Source: Endomychus coccineus
Taxonomy: Eukaryota; Arthropoda; Insecta; Coleoptera; Endomychidae
Length of the DNA: 64,000 bases
NCBI GenBank assembly: GCA_958510875.1
Contig: OY294070.1
Coordinates: 114,432,703 to 114,496,702 of the forward strand
Direction of reading: 5' to 3'
The number at the start of each line of letters is the position of its first letter. Position 1 is the first letter of the stretch. This document shows positions 10,240 through 21,148 of the stretch, piece by piece. Below the pieces are notes generated by a model. The model did no database searches and was not told where the DNA came from. It worked only from the letters and a program-made list of their open reading frames with translations. Made by a program: the position numbers and the translations under genes.

Positions 10240-11131
10240 ATGCGGAGGAACTGGATTAGGAGTATAGGGGGCTGGACCGAATAATCTGCAAGCTTAGGAA
10301 AATCCCCGAGCATTTCACATTTCGGAAATTCACGGTATGAGAAAATTTGTGCAGTTCAATATAGAAAGGGATTTACGTTGACAAGAAATATTCATATCAG
10401 CCATCAACACTGAACTCTCACGTACTCAGATCCAAGACGGCCTGGAAATGCTTAGATAAACTGAAAGAACTGAACAAGAACAATACAGCTACTATTATAT
10501 GAGCTCCAAGAGTGGAGTGTAACGAAAAAGCAGCCTAGTTCGCTAAAACAGTAGCCGAAACAATATTTTTGGGACTTGAATCCTTCTGCGGAATACGCGC
10601 TTGCATAATATTGGAAGAGCTCAAGAAAAAATGTGCAGAACAAAATATCCCATCACTGGATACGACTACAAGGACTGAGCAAAGATACTGCTGGGGAACA
10701 GAAGAGATCCAATGACTGCTTCAATCTAAGAATAAATAAGCTCAGGATACTAACAGGTTGGAAGGACACCTTAGGAAGCTCGGATTAGTAAAAGAAGAAC
10801 TGTGCAGGTTCTATGAAGAGACGGACAAAACCTTCAGCCACATCCTCGCAGAATGCACTACCTTTCAAAACCCAAGGGCACGAGACGCCTCGGAGCTTAC
10901 CAAATAGAAGAGGGGGATGTACCTAACGCGAGGTCATCCGACATTCTGAACTTCCCTGAAGCTACCGGGTTGGAGGAACTGCTAAAGCCGCTGAGATCAA
11001 GTAGGCTCAAGTATCGGTTCGTAGATCTACATTATAGTATTTGGGCTGTGACTCCGCACAACCAGAAGGCTGCAGCGATTTGCGGCACTGTTGCTCTAAT
11101 TATTGTGGTTGCCATAGCAGTTTTCTTCTAA
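10240..11131 (+). pseudogene. 3' end of a LINE with RNase H and C-terminal Cys/His region (I/LOA/R1-like)
   Basis: One plus-strand frame reads WKCLDKLKELNKNNTATI, then a stop and APRVECNEKAA, which corresponds to the RNase H motif W-PGHSG-x-GNEKAD. Further on comes HLRKLGLVKEELCRFYEET, followed by FSHILAECTTFQNPRAR, the Cys/His region in which LCRFCxEExET..H.L.EC is the usual form (here the second Cys is Tyr). The open end 10853-11131 contains RRLGAYQIEEGD. Three or more stops break the region. The endonuclease and RT domains are absent, as in a 5'-truncated LINE insertion. The clade call (I, LOA or R1) rests on the RNase H plus terminal zinc-like motif only. Confidence 0.6.
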
Positions 11132-12535
11132 GATGTTTCCTAGGTTCTTGACTTGGTCAAAGATGTTTATCATACGACCTGTAGTGTCAGCCGTCAGGCG
11201 GGTGTCGTCTTGTACTTTCTAGTGAAAACTGCAATTTTCTATTTTGTTAGGTTGAATGTTCAGTTATTTATTACTGTACCATTTACTTAGTACAGTTAGG
11301 GCTGATTGTTTTAAGTACATCAGATGGTTACAACAATCATGTGACGTGCTAGGATGGCTAATTTTCCAAGTCCACCATCAACCACTGTATTTATTAAGGG
11401 CATTCATTCTTCATAGAGCCTCCAATCGTGGCGTTACCTCTAGAAACTTATAGGTTCCTGGTTTTCAGCATACCACAGTATTTTGAAAACTAAATGAACG
11501 CAAGTTATAACTAATTCCGAGGTTGAACAATTGTTCATATAAATACTCTTATTGTATTTTATCCATATGTATCTAATTTGAATGCATTCCCAAGTAGTGA
11601 GTGAACGCTAAAAGGAAGAATCAACGCAGCGTTGATTGACCAATATAATGAACATTTCTTCACAACTTATAATTTGCTCGGGAGATGAAACGTTATCAAC
11701 CTCATCTTTCCTTTGTTATGTAGACTCACTAGTCTTAATGTCAAAGGAGATTTCGTACAGTAAGGCTCAACCTGTATTATAATGCTCAATTGATTAACCA
11801 CCGATATTATTGCAGGAAACTGTTGCAACCGTTTTATTAATAATTTCATAATTTCGTACTGTTCTAAAAAACAACTATCCAGAGTCGTGATGCCATGAAA
11901 TTACCGTATGCGATTTAAATAAAATTACCAGACTTATAAGTCAACAATGTACAGCCAAGCCAACTGCATGCATTGTTTATTACGGATAGATTCTGTGAAT
12001 GTCAAATGCCACGACAAGGACGTTCGGATTTTAATGAGAGAGCCGATGTGAGTTACGGTTGAACCCAAGCGTAAATGTATTAAACACTAACATTCTAACT
12101 GTAGATTTTTTTATTAATCACAACTCTATAATAACGGAAGTGGCTTGTAACACTTTCGAAATAGATTTATTCCATGAAATTATAGGTGTAGTTTGGGTCG
12201 CCTAAACTGTTTGCTGTAGAATATCATCTGTAAAAAGCGTACACTTACTTGTGAGATAATTCTAATAATGAAGTGGAATATACGAGGTAAGATCAGGAAG
12301 GAGTATAAGAACTGCGCCATCTCTATTATCCCGTACAGAGAGCAGTGTGCCAATATCAGGAACGAATAGCATCAAAGTCACCGGATACGCCGCAGGTTCA
12401 TATTTGATTTTTTCTAATCATTTATTGGTGTCACGAATATGTTTTATAGCATTATTATAACATTCTGTATCTTTTACATATCATAAATTAATTATACACG
12501 AATATTTTTGACATGAACATCTTTTTATAAAAAAA
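11132..12535. other. Long interval without recognised genes
   Basis: Only short unsupported frames occur (for example 11256-11453 and 11667-11849, minus). No RNA gene, terminal repeat or tandem repeat was found by eye. Confidence 0.35.
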
Positions 12536-12539
12536 TCAA

Positions 12540-12785
12540 TGGTGGAAGTCATTACTTTGTGATAATTTATCAAATTGATATAATAGAATAAAAACACTGA
12601 TACTTTGTTTTTATCACATATATTATAGAAACAAATAGTGACTATAGTTTCGACACTAGCGTGTCATCTTCAAAAGATGCTAATGTATGAAAATATGAAT
12701 AATCTTGACTAATTACGGTACAATATAAGACACAAGTGGGGTTCAGGTTGATGAAACACATTGCTAGAAAAGTATAATTGAAATT
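12540..12785 (-). mobile_element. PLE 5' end: start codon, leader and pseudo-LTR part
   Basis: The minus strand starts the PLE coding region at 12552-12550 (MTSTIDF) preceded by the family leader (TATCAATTTGATAAATTATC, then ATGTGATAAAAACAAAGTA), the same sequence that forms both arms of the palindrome at 4154-4348. Upstream (12640-12785 on the plus coordinate) lies the pseudo-LTR with the hammerhead-like segment. Only about seven codons remain recognisable before the copy degenerates into AT-rich sequence near 12480. Confidence 0.6.
12640..12673 (-). ncRNA. Degenerate hammerhead-ribozyme-like motif in the PLE leader
   Basis: Read on the minus strand: TTGAAGA, a 5-bp stem GACAC-GCTA-GTGTC, GAA, a two-base-pair stem III AC-TATA-GT, and C at the cleavage position followed by ACTATTTG. 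This follows the hammerhead core CUGANGA / stem II / GAAA / stem III / UH. Minimal hammerheads with such tiny stem III are known from Penelope-like elements (established knowledge). The core C3 is T here, one base (T) is bulged before stem II, and I could not find a convincing stem I. It is therefore a relic or weak variant rather than a demonstrated ribozyme. Confidence 0.4.
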
Positions 12786-13296
12786 AGAAAATCAGGCTCA
12801 GTTAAAATTGTGATGAGAACATTTTCATGCGGAGGTATACTAAGAAGGCACAAGAGGATTATGGAAAATTTTACGTTATCAAGACATCAAACTAGTACAC
12901 ATCTAATTGATAGTTTAAAATTTTATTGTCATTATTTCTAATACTTTTGAAAGTTTCTATTGATTCAAGTGTGTTTAATTTAAAACCTCTGCTCTGGTTA
13001 TGTGAAATTTTATCTTTGCTAAACGACAAACTATTTCTCCATGTGGAGCTCTCCGATCAAGATAAGCTCTCCTAAAAGCGCGTTGAGTTAAAATTATCGA
13101 AGAAAAGTTTTGGAAATACAAACAATTTCTGCACGTTCTTCAGGCGAATAACATCTCATAACAAAATTTTGTATCTTTCTACTTTACTTTTGACAGTTGT
13201 CAAAGGAATAACAGAATTAAAAAATATTCCATGACTGGGTATATTTTGATTTAAAGAACATGTAAAATGATACACTAAAACTTGTATGTACGAATT
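12786..13296. other. No recognised feature
   Basis: AT-rich spacer between the PLE leader and the large palindrome; no coding or structural signal was seen. Confidence 0.35.
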
Positions 13297-14218
13297 AGTC
13301 CAGGCTATGAAACGGAAAAAAAAATTTAAGTTCGAATCAAACATTTTTTTTTGGATTAGCTTCAGGAGGTTCTCAGGATCATTCATACACCTTAAAACCT
13401 CTTGGGGACCCCAACCCCACCCACTGGGGGCGAAAATGGCCCGAAATCTCCAAGTCTTGAATTGTATTTTCTACAAAAAAAGGTTTTTCGGCATTTCGAG
13501 TGCACCTAGGAGGTTTTTTGGGTCGCTGAACACGAATCCGTAGCCACATTTAATGGCAATGCATCGTAGGGGTGATAAAATCGACGAAATTGGCCAATTT
13601 TGCACCCCTATATGTTATTTTGCAACTTACGTGTTTTTGGCATTTCGAATGCACCAAGGGGTTCCTTTGGGTCGCTGAATACGATTCCGAAGCCAGATTT
13701 ACTCCGAATGATTTTAAAATGCAAAAATAATAAAAATTTAGAAGCGTGTCAAATTAGCCATTTTTGTAAATTTCCCACCCCTACGATGATATTCGAGTAA
13801 ATCTGGCTCGGAATCGTATTCAGCGACCCAAAAAGTCTCCTTGGTGCATTCGAAATGTCTAAAACACGTAAATTGCAAGATAACATATTAGGGGTGCGAA
13901 ATAGGCCAATTTCGTCGATTTCATCACCCCTACGATGCATTGCAATTAAATATGGCTACGGATTCGTGATCAGCGACCCAAAAAAACTCCTAGGTGCACT
14001 CGAAATGCCAAAATATCTTTTTTTGTAGAAAATGCAATTCAAGACTTGCAGATTTCGGGCCATTTTCACCCCCAATGGGTGGGGTTGGGGTTCCCAAGAG
14101 GGTTTAAGGTGTATGAATGATCTTGAGAACCTCCTGAAGCTAATGCAAAAAAAATTTTTGATTCGAACCCACATGTTTTTTTTTATTATAGCTAAAATCC
14201 CGGTTCACAGCCTGGACT
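13297..14218. repeat. Near-perfect palindrome of 0.92 kb (fold-back/MITE-like, unclassified)
   Basis: AGTCCAGGCT at 13297 and AGCCTGGACT at 14209-14218 close an inverted repeat with arms of about 415 bp (13297-13711 and 13793-14218) and a loop of about 80 bp. Within each arm a sub-motif is repeated: GCATTTCGAGTGCACCTAGG and GCATTTCGAATGCACCAAGG, each followed by a GGGTCGCTGAA box and by a CACCCCTA box. Each arm is thus itself an imperfect tandem duplication of about 170-190 bp. Several open frames on both strands (13286-13543, 13956-14174) are by-products of the symmetry and encode nothing recognisable. No transposase is present, and target-site duplications were not identified. Confidence 0.75.
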
Positions 14219-14219
14219 G

Positions 14220-14939
14220 AATACTGAGCTTGTTAGAAGCATGACGAACACAATGATGTTTCTCGTTTTCCCAAAATTTTTAAATAATCTGTAACAAATT
14301 TGTAATATTCGAATCGATTGCCATGTATTGAGAATAACCTACGCGGTATATTTTAATGAGCCGCCATTTAGTTCTGAAAAAACTTCATAAAAGTAACTAG
14401 ACTGGTTAGTTTACGAAATCAGTTTCAATCTTATATAAGAGCTAAACCGGCTCACTCGATTATATTAGCATATAAATGTATGAAATTCGATTATTTGAAC
14501 TTCATTAACGGATTCAGATAAATAAATACAGACAAACATGATTAATGAAGATAACTAGCTCGCACTCTAATCAATATTCTGTTCTGCCTGTAACACCTCT
14601 ATTGACATTATCGGTAAAGGTAATTATAGGTATCTCCTATCATTTATTAATAGACCCTATATAATACAATGTATGGCTAGCACAACACGTGAAAAAGAAA
14701 CCGAGGAATTGAATTTATAATGAACAAAGAACTTAGTTGTATTTCAGGAAATATCACTCAACGAGAACAAGAGAAAAAAATTAAAAACGATTACTTAATT
14801 CCGAAAGGTACAATAACAAGACTGAGATAATGATCAATACTCACCCGATTCATATTTATATGTCAGGAATTAAAACATATGTATATTTTCTACATAGATT
14901 TAAATGAGATTAAAATAGGGGTTCTATTGTTAGCGTCCT
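14220..14939. other. No recognised feature
   Basis: AT-rich sequence without supported coding or structural features. Confidence 0.35.
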
Positions 14940-15965
14940 TTCTTAAAACTTCGTGTGGTGGGATGTTGGGATGAGAGATAAGAATTCGAATCTTTCTTGA
15001 AGGTGTGGAGGTATAAAAAAAGACCTCACTAGGAATAGAGTTCCACAACGTCGCCGATCGATATCAAAATGATAGGTAAAAGTTCGGTAGGTCTCGAGAT
15101 TGACAATGAAGGGGTGACCAGTTTGAGCTCGAGCAGTCTGCTTGTCTGAAATCACTCGTGGTGGAATAACAGAAGAGATTTCTGATGAGCATCACCGACG
15201 GGAATATTTATAACAAAGGAAGAGCTCTTCCACCGTGAGTGTAACATCATCATTCAGACGAATAGTTCTCTTCTAGATAGAATCCAAGAGCTTCAGCATA
15301 TGTTTGGAGGCCGAACTCCAAACATGTGAACAGTACAGTACAGGTCGAATATGTGCTTTGTAGATTATGTGCAGCTTCTGTGATGTCGGGTAGCTCTTGG
15401 CACGGAATAGAAAATCAAGTAATGGGAATCGGTTTTCGCAGTGAACCTCACACGATCATCCCAAGAGAGGGTGCTGTTGGTGGTGATCCCAAGCATTGAT
15501 ATGGAAGACTTCATAGGAATAGTTGTACCTGACATCATCATATTAGGGATTGTGAGATCAGCCTTACAGGAGAGGATGCAAGCTTGAGTTTCAGTTGCAT
15601 AACACTCTACTGGATTATCAGATCCCCATTTATAAATCTATGCCAGATCTCCAATAATTGCGTCAACTTGTCTCTGTTCGCTTCTCTGACTTCATTGAAT
15701 GATACAGGAGATCTAGATGAGAAAGCGGTATGAAGTGTACAATCATCTGCAAAACTATGATCGGGACAGATGGCCACTTCCATCAGATCATTTATATGGA
15801 GCAGAAACACAGTTGATGCCAAGTCAGATACCTGTGAAATATCAGCGTTGATAGCTATTGTAGTGGACGATACTTCGCCAACCACCACATGGCGCATTCT
15901 ATCTGGGAGAAAACTCGATAGTAAGTGAATTTCAGGCGGCAAACCTTCTCAAGAAGGATCTGGTG
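14940..15965 (-). mobile_element. Jockey-like LINE, 3' part (copy 1)
   Basis: Frame 15942-15607 carries the RT phrases TVFLLHINDLMEVA and HSFADDCTLHTAF, that is the F(A)DD catalytic box with both aspartates, followed by a helix-rich thumb ending KLTQLLEIWHRF. Frame 15155-14943 gives the C-terminal SDKQTARAQTGHPFIVNLET, followed by YRT. Between them lies the region related to copies at 19.1, 27.5, 32.4, 41.0 and 43.1 kb, so boundaries are supported by repetition within the window. Endonuclease and RT N-terminal parts are absent (5' truncation) and several frame changes occur. RT type is non-LTR; jockey-like is a family judgement. Confidence 0.65.
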
Positions 15966-16091
15966 CCAGAGTGTAAGAGGAGTGTAGCTCGACAGTCAGT
16001 CAGCAAATGCATCCACTAGCTCATTTTTTCTCATTTCCCGGTGTAGTCCTTGCCCTTTATTGCAATTAGGCTGCATAATGTTTATTTGTAG

Positions 16092-17061
16092 GTAGAGATG
16101 GCGAAAAAGGGGAGCATGGTGTGAAGGGTGACCGTGGATATCAAGGAAATCCTGGATATACAGGACCTACAATTCCGAGCCTTCCTGGACCCCAGTGGCC
16201 GAAAGGCTATCCTGGTATTCCGGGAGACAGAGGACTAATGGGAATGGCTGGTAAACTGGGTATACCGGGTATAGAAGGACAGCGCGGATACGATGGCTCC
16301 AAGGGAGATCGTGGCAATCCAGGACGGAGTATTCTACCGGGAGAAATGAGAAAAATTGAACCAGATGGTGTCAAAGGGGAACCTGGAGATTTTGGAGTTG
16401 AAGGTTTTCCAGGTATTAATGGGCTTGATGGAATCAAGGGAGAGAGGGGATCGAAAGGTGCTCCCGGTTTCGTAGGGGCTTCTGGAAATCCTGGTATGAA
16501 AGGACAAGTGGGCGCATCTATACCTGGAGCTCCCGGACGTCACGGAAATCCCGGAGAACAGGTTTGGTAATATCGGACAGGTTGGAAATGATAGTTGGCC
16601 AGGCCGAAATAGTTCACCTGAACCGAAAGGAGAACCAGGCTTTCAAGGACGTATAGGTTATCCAGGAGATGAAGGAGATCAAGGATTTCCCGGACATCAG
16701 GGTTATGCTGGACGTGAAGGTATGCCAGAGAGAGCAGATGGGAGAGGATTTAGGATTTAACGGATTGAGAGGACCAAATAGACCACCAGGTTTATTAGAA
16801 CCTACAGGATCAAAAGGATCCAGAGGAGACATAGGTCTCCATGGTTTTGAAGGAATGATGGGACAGCCTGGTTTACCAGGATTCAGAGGGGATCCTGGCT
16901 ATTTTGTTATAGTGGGAGAAAGAGGAGATTCATCATCTAGTGGAATGAAGAGAGATGAAGGTGAACCCGGTTTGAATGGTCCTCCTGGATATGATGGCCG
17001 ACCTGGGTTATCGGGTGATAAAGGCTTCAGAGGCGAACAGGGTCAAACCGTATATGGATGA
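16092..17061 (+). pseudogene. Collagen (type IV-like) exon with two frameshifts
   Basis: A splice acceptor (TTTATTTGTAG, ending 16091) is followed in phase by GRDGEKGEHGVKGDRGYQGN and a long Gly-X-Y series with short interruptions (GPTIPSLPGPQWPKGYPG; GEMRKIEPDGVKGEPG), the style of type IV collagen helices rather than fibrillar collagens. Frame 2 is open to a stop at 16568-16570. The Gly-X-Y series then continues in frame 0 (about 16566-16730, GEPGFQGRIGYPGDEGDQG) and again in frame 1 (about 16740-17061, GLHGFEGMMGQPGLPG). The two shifts, the in-frame stop and the lack of any other collagen exon, 7S or NC1 domain in the window argue for a decayed duplicate. An intact gene would be secreted basement-membrane protein. 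A sequencing error at two places is the alternative. Confidence 0.75.
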
Positions 17062-17064
17062 AAC

Positions 17065-17775
17065 GGAAAGAGTTTCCGAACTTATCTAAGAATACCACGC
17101 GCGCATATTAAAATGGTTGATCAATTAAAATAAAAGTTAAATTCCAAATCTCGAACGTAATGAAATGCGACTGATATAGAAAGTGTACTCACTCACCCTT
17201 GTATGTTGTTATCACAGAGGTAGATCACTACCCCTGGAATTCGTTGGGACGACTCCGTTTATCCGCTCAGCTGAAATGGGAAATAAACTTGTTAAATCGA
17301 GTCTCACACTAGTTCAAACAACTATCCGTTTTGCAAATTTTAGCAGCTAATCCCTAGATTGATATTCTCTTTGAATACTTCATATACATTGAGCAATTGA
17401 ATGTTCCGGTTCAATTTCGATGCACTTCGAATTCTTATTCAAAATAAGTTTAATCAATGCTATAACACTGACTAACCTTTCTAAAACCTTGAATCGGAAT
17501 GAAGTTTATAGTTCATCATGATAGATAGATAACTTTATTCAGAGGAATTGCAATTACATTTTCTTACACTATGCGAAAAAAAACAATCACCCTTATCCAC
17601 TAAAAATACTGTTGAAATCATCAGAGTGAACTAAATTAGAAATCAAAGTATTCCGCAGCTGGAGATAAATCTGAATTTAGCAAATTGCATTCTCGCTTAT
17701 ACAATGTTATCCTATATTATTTTGAAAGTGATAAATTTGCTTGAGGAATGGGGTTCACATGTTTTTGAAATATAC
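17065..17775. other. Mostly unassigned; short GATA-type repeat tail at 17520
   Basis: At 17520-17545 ATAGATAGATAACTTTATTC resembles the microsatellite tail of the LINE at 51.5 kb (minus orientation), but no coding sequence follows. A shared repeat (CACCCTTATCCAC near 17590, also near 42293) precedes ATCATCAGAGTGAAC. No gene is supported. Confidence 0.35.
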
Positions 17776-18355
17776 TCGGCTAACGCTGATTTTTCAACAT
17801 TATTTTTTTTTTTCGTAAGAGCAAAACGCTCTCCATACCGAGTAAGAATATTCCTTCCAGTTATGCCCACATTCGGTTTCGAACACGACTCACAACCGAC
17901 TTTGTAAATACCGGATTTGTCGAGCCAAAGGTTTTGCCTAAACAGTTTTCCAGCTTGTTCTTATGTCTATAAACGGGTTGCAGTGCAAATTTCGAAGACA
18001 AATTATGGAGTTTACTAATTACCGAAGGATCATCATCATCAACATCAATTGCAGGCTAGGATTCTTAGGCCTCTGAATTTGGTTCATTGTGCGCCCGTAG
18101 TCAGTAGATCTTTCTAAGCTAACAAGTTTGTGGCTTGCCAGTGACCTAGAATAACGCTAGTGCTGACTTCCATCAATTTCTCCGGGAGCAGGAAGGATAA
18201 TATATGAAATTTTATATTTTATTGAACCATTTGAAGGTACTGGCTCTAATTTGGTTGATTGGTTCAGTTATAATTTCCTTCTAAGTTCAGAAATTGATTT
18301 TTTGATCAAGAATTTGTCGTTACCTTCACCAACGCTATTTGCTGAGGTTTCTTAT
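17775..18355 (-). mobile_element. PLE fragment with GIY-YIG region, split by a LINE tail
   Basis: Minus-strand translation gives LQPVYRHKNKLENCLGKTF, then in another frame SGIYKVGCESCS, the GIY-YIG endonuclease start. The corresponding upstream family sequence is at 18199-18355. Inside it, 18031-18191 is foreign: a LINE 3' tail flanked by a 7-bp duplication. Compared with the copy at 1493-1900, the uninterrupted sequence reads GAAGGAT directly into the TTTTATTGAA stretch, so removal of the insert plus one GAAGGAT restores continuity. Frameshifts inactivate the domain. Its 5' side faces the 5' side of the next PLE copy (18545, plus). Confidence 0.65.
18031..18191 (-). mobile_element. LINE 3' tail insertion (161 bp) with 7-bp target duplication GAAGGAT
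   Basis: GAAGGAT occurs at 18024-18030 and 18192-18198. The inserted piece begins (plus coordinate) with CATCATCATCAACATCA, i.e. a (GAT)n-type 3' tail on the minus strand, and shares its body (TCATTGTGCGCCCGTAGTCA, then TTTGTGGC) with the copies near 33.5 kb and 38.6 kb. This is a strongly 5'-truncated insertion of a LOA/I-like family, or a short element that borrows its tail. Confidence 0.7.
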
Positions 18356-18544
18356 TCGTTGTCATAATTTTGCTGATTCAAAGGGAGGTTTATTAATCTA
18401 TGAACTAGACTACTGGATGTAGCTATTCTATAATTAATTGGTATTACTGAATCCGCAGGAGTATACCTATTTGTTAGAGCAGGTGTTCTATATATGTTGA
18501 AATCCAAATGATTATCATCTTTTATATTGTTAATATCATAATAA

Positions 18545-19090
18545 TGTTCATTGATTATTAAACATTGAGCTTTGAGCCAGCAAAATTTCAACAACGAAGT
18601 TGAGAAAGTTCAGCAAATAGCGTTGAAAAATTGTTACTACAAATCTTTCGTCATAATTTATATTTCTATACAAAAAAAGAAATTGGAATCCATTAATCGA
18701 ATTATAGCCACTACCTTCAGAAGTTTCACTTATCATTCATAATCAGTAAATTCTATAATTTTTTTGGAATACAACCCGTTTAAAGGTGTAAGAACAAGCT
18801 AAAAGACTGTTTAGGCATTATCTTTCATTTAATTTCTAACTTCGACAGATTCAGGATTTATAAAATTGATTTGTGAGTCGTGTTCAAAATGCTAGAAGGA
18901 ATATTCTATCTTGGTGTAGAGAACATTTTGCTCATATTCCGATATAATGGTGAAAAATCAGCGTTAGCCGAAAATGAATTAAATACAGATTCCACCGTTT
19001 CTCAAGAAAGTTATCACTTCTGAAACACAGTGCGGACAAATATCTAGGGGATTCAGAAGGGATGGAAGTGTATAAGCAAAGAAGAATTTC
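18545..19090 (+). mobile_element. PLE fragment: RT thumb and GIY-YIG remnants
   Basis: Plus-strand sequence near 18590-18650 translates to NNEVEKVQQIALKN, the PLE linker also seen at 2120. Near 18850-18970 comes the GIY-YIG section (RIYKIDL, CESCSKC-like bases, then HIRYNGEKSALAE), with stops. At 19020-19060 LKHSADKYLGDSEGMEVYK corresponds to the PLE C-terminus that is also found beside the Copia element at 24297. The copy is broken in several frames and merges into a jockey-like LINE at about 19100. Confidence 0.6.
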
Positions 19091-19099
19091 CGGTTACCT

Positions 19100-19570
19100 C
19101 ATCTTATATTACAATGAGGAGCTGCTGAGGTGTAAAGTAGCTTTCACCACAGAATAGAAGCATCTGTTGAGCAGTTTTGGCAATGACCTCACATGAGAGG
19201 GTGCTGTTGGTGATAATACCGATATGGAAGATTCCATAGGAATAATTGTACCTGATATCATCATATTCGGGATTGTGGGATCCGCCTTCCCTGACAAAAT
19301 ACAAAGTTGAAATCTAGTTACATTGAACTCACTAGATTGTCTACTTCATTCAAAAATTCTTGCCAGATGTTCATTCGGTACATGGACACTGCCTACGACT
19401 TTGCTGGATGATATGGAGGCTCTACATGGAAGAGTAATATGGAGTGTACCATCATCAGCAAAGCTCTAGACGGGAGAGGTCACTTCCAATAGAAAGTTGG
19501 TACACGAAGCCAACATCATCAAGTCTTTTCCAACAGTACTTATTATGAACACGACTCTGTTCCATCAAAC
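19100..19570 (-). mobile_element. Jockey-like LINE fragment (copy 2)
   Basis: The minus strand shows the family segment reading ADPTIPNMMISGTIIPMESS in one frame (the same phrase as in the copy at 32.9 kb, ADPTIPNMMMSG-like) and PQQLL near 19130. The RT catalytic region is rearranged. It is flanked on the left by a PLE C-terminus, which suggests insertion into or next to that element. It is heavily degraded. Confidence 0.55.
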
Positions 19571-19594
19571 TGACATCAAAGATGATACCATATC

Positions 19595-19860
19595 AAAGTT
19601 CTGATTTTCCAAACGATCCAAAGAGGATTTCTCTATCTCCAACTTCATCTTTCACCGAAATGAGATGATTAAATTCATTAAATTTCTCAAGTATCCCATT
19701 CCTTCTGGAGTAGCATTCATGTGTTGCTTTCATAATTCCGGCATTCAAGATACATTCATTCCAAAGTTCTGATTTCCCAAACGATGCAAAGAGAATTTCT
19801 CTATCTCTCACTTCATCTTTCGCCGAAATGGATGAAGTATCTTATTCCTTCAATCTGTAG
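19595..19860. repeat. Two-copy direct repeat, period about 168 bp
   Basis: AAAGTTCTGATTTTCCAAAC at 19595 recurs as AAAGTTCTGATTTCCCAAAC at 19763, followed in both by GA-GCAAAGAGAATTTCTCTA-like sequence and a TTCATCTTTC box. On the minus strand it encodes a repeated DREILFASFGKSEL phrase, without a recognised domain. The second copy is shorter at its far end. Confidence 0.55.
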
Positions 19861-20640
19861 CATTCATTTAAAACGTAATTAAAAACGGTTTCGTAAACTT
19901 CTATTGATTCACGTAAAATACACACAATAAGCTATTAAAAGCAGATAATGCTGACTAATACCAAAGAACGTCGGCGGTCGATGCTATAACTACGGCTGCG
20001 GCTTACTCAATTTAGCCATTCATTACTTATATCAAATGAATTTTAAGCACTCCCCCTCAGTGCTGAATATTTCGCTTTGAATACGAGGATATTTCTCAGG
20101 AAATAGTTCAAATAATGGAATTGAACAAATCGCGAATGGAACATTTTTCCCGAGAATATTCATTCGAGTAGCAGCTCAGTAAGATCTTTCGGAATTTCAT
20201 TCTGATTATTATATTTCATCTAATTTAGGAGTTATGCGAATCATTACTGTGGATTACTGCGTTTTACAAATATATTGTATAAGACTACTCAAGATAGGAT
20301 GACAACAGTACAAGGTCGGCCAAATTTACCTACAAAAGATTCGTTCCACATTTGCATCACACGCATTTTCTAAATACCTCAATGCAACTTTGTGCTAAAT
20401 ACACTTTTTTCCTCAACATTTTCATTTTTAACACTTATTTTGAGCTAATGAGAAATACATTTTGGATTCCATGTTGAATTTCATTCTCATGCTGCAAATT
20501 GGTGGTACTAAGATCCAAAATGGGAATGGAATTTAGTATCTACGACATTTAACACTAATCATTTGTGACCCAAGGATGTTTCTTATAAATATAAGATCAT
20601 ACGCGGAAAGAGAGGTTACTAATTGTGATTGCAAAAATGT
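19861..20640. other. No recognised feature
   Basis: AT-rich spacer; no supported coding region, RNA gene or repeat. Confidence 0.35.
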
Positions 20641-21148
20641 TTCGTTTGATCAATAACTCAATTTCTAAATAATTGGGAAGCTTACCCACTACCTTCAAAT
20701 AGTTCAATAAAATTCAAAAGTTTCACTCATCATCCTTCAATAATAATTAATAAATTCTGTAATTTGGAATACAACTCGTTTATCGATGTAAGAATGAGTT
20801 TTACTGTAACTGTTTAGGCAACACCTTTGATCAAATTTTCGACTTCGACAAATCCGGGATTCACAAAATAGATTGTGAGTCGTGTTCAAAATGCTATGTG
20901 GATCAAACTAGAATGAATATTCTTCAGTTGTTAATGAATTCCATAATTTAATTACTAAATTTGAAACACATTTATAGATGTAACACGCTGAAAACTGTTC
21001 AGGCAACACCTCTCGTAAAGTTTCGGACTTCGGACAAATTCGGGATTTTAAAATCGATATATAAAGAAAAATAATGGTGAGAAATCAACGTTAGCCCAAC
21101 ATATCCTAAGTACACCATTTCTCAAGAAAGCTTATCAATATTGAAACA
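20640..21148 (+). mobile_element. PLE 3' part (upstream half), interrupted by Copia
   Basis: GIY-YIG-type sequence appears at about 20840-20930 (DKSGIHKIDCESCSKCYVD in part). A partial duplication of the preceding block follows: the segment around GGCAACACCTTTGATCAAAT is repeated as GGCAACACCTCTCGTAAAGT about 195 bp later. The sequence then reads toward the PLE C-terminus (STLAQHILSTPFLKKAYQY). It stops at 21148 where the Copia LTR begins and resumes at 24292 with the C-terminal bases (GACAAGCATCTAGGTAAATC, matching LKHSADKYLG at 19040) up to about 24430. Confidence 0.6.

Noticed and set aside
13286..14220. Several 60-85-codon frames on both strands
   Set aside because: Mirror-image by-products of the palindrome; no recognised domain.
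16207..16543. Pro/Ser-rich minus-strand frames at 16207-16437 and 16334-16543
   Set aside because: Antisense reading of the collagen Gly-X-Y codons.
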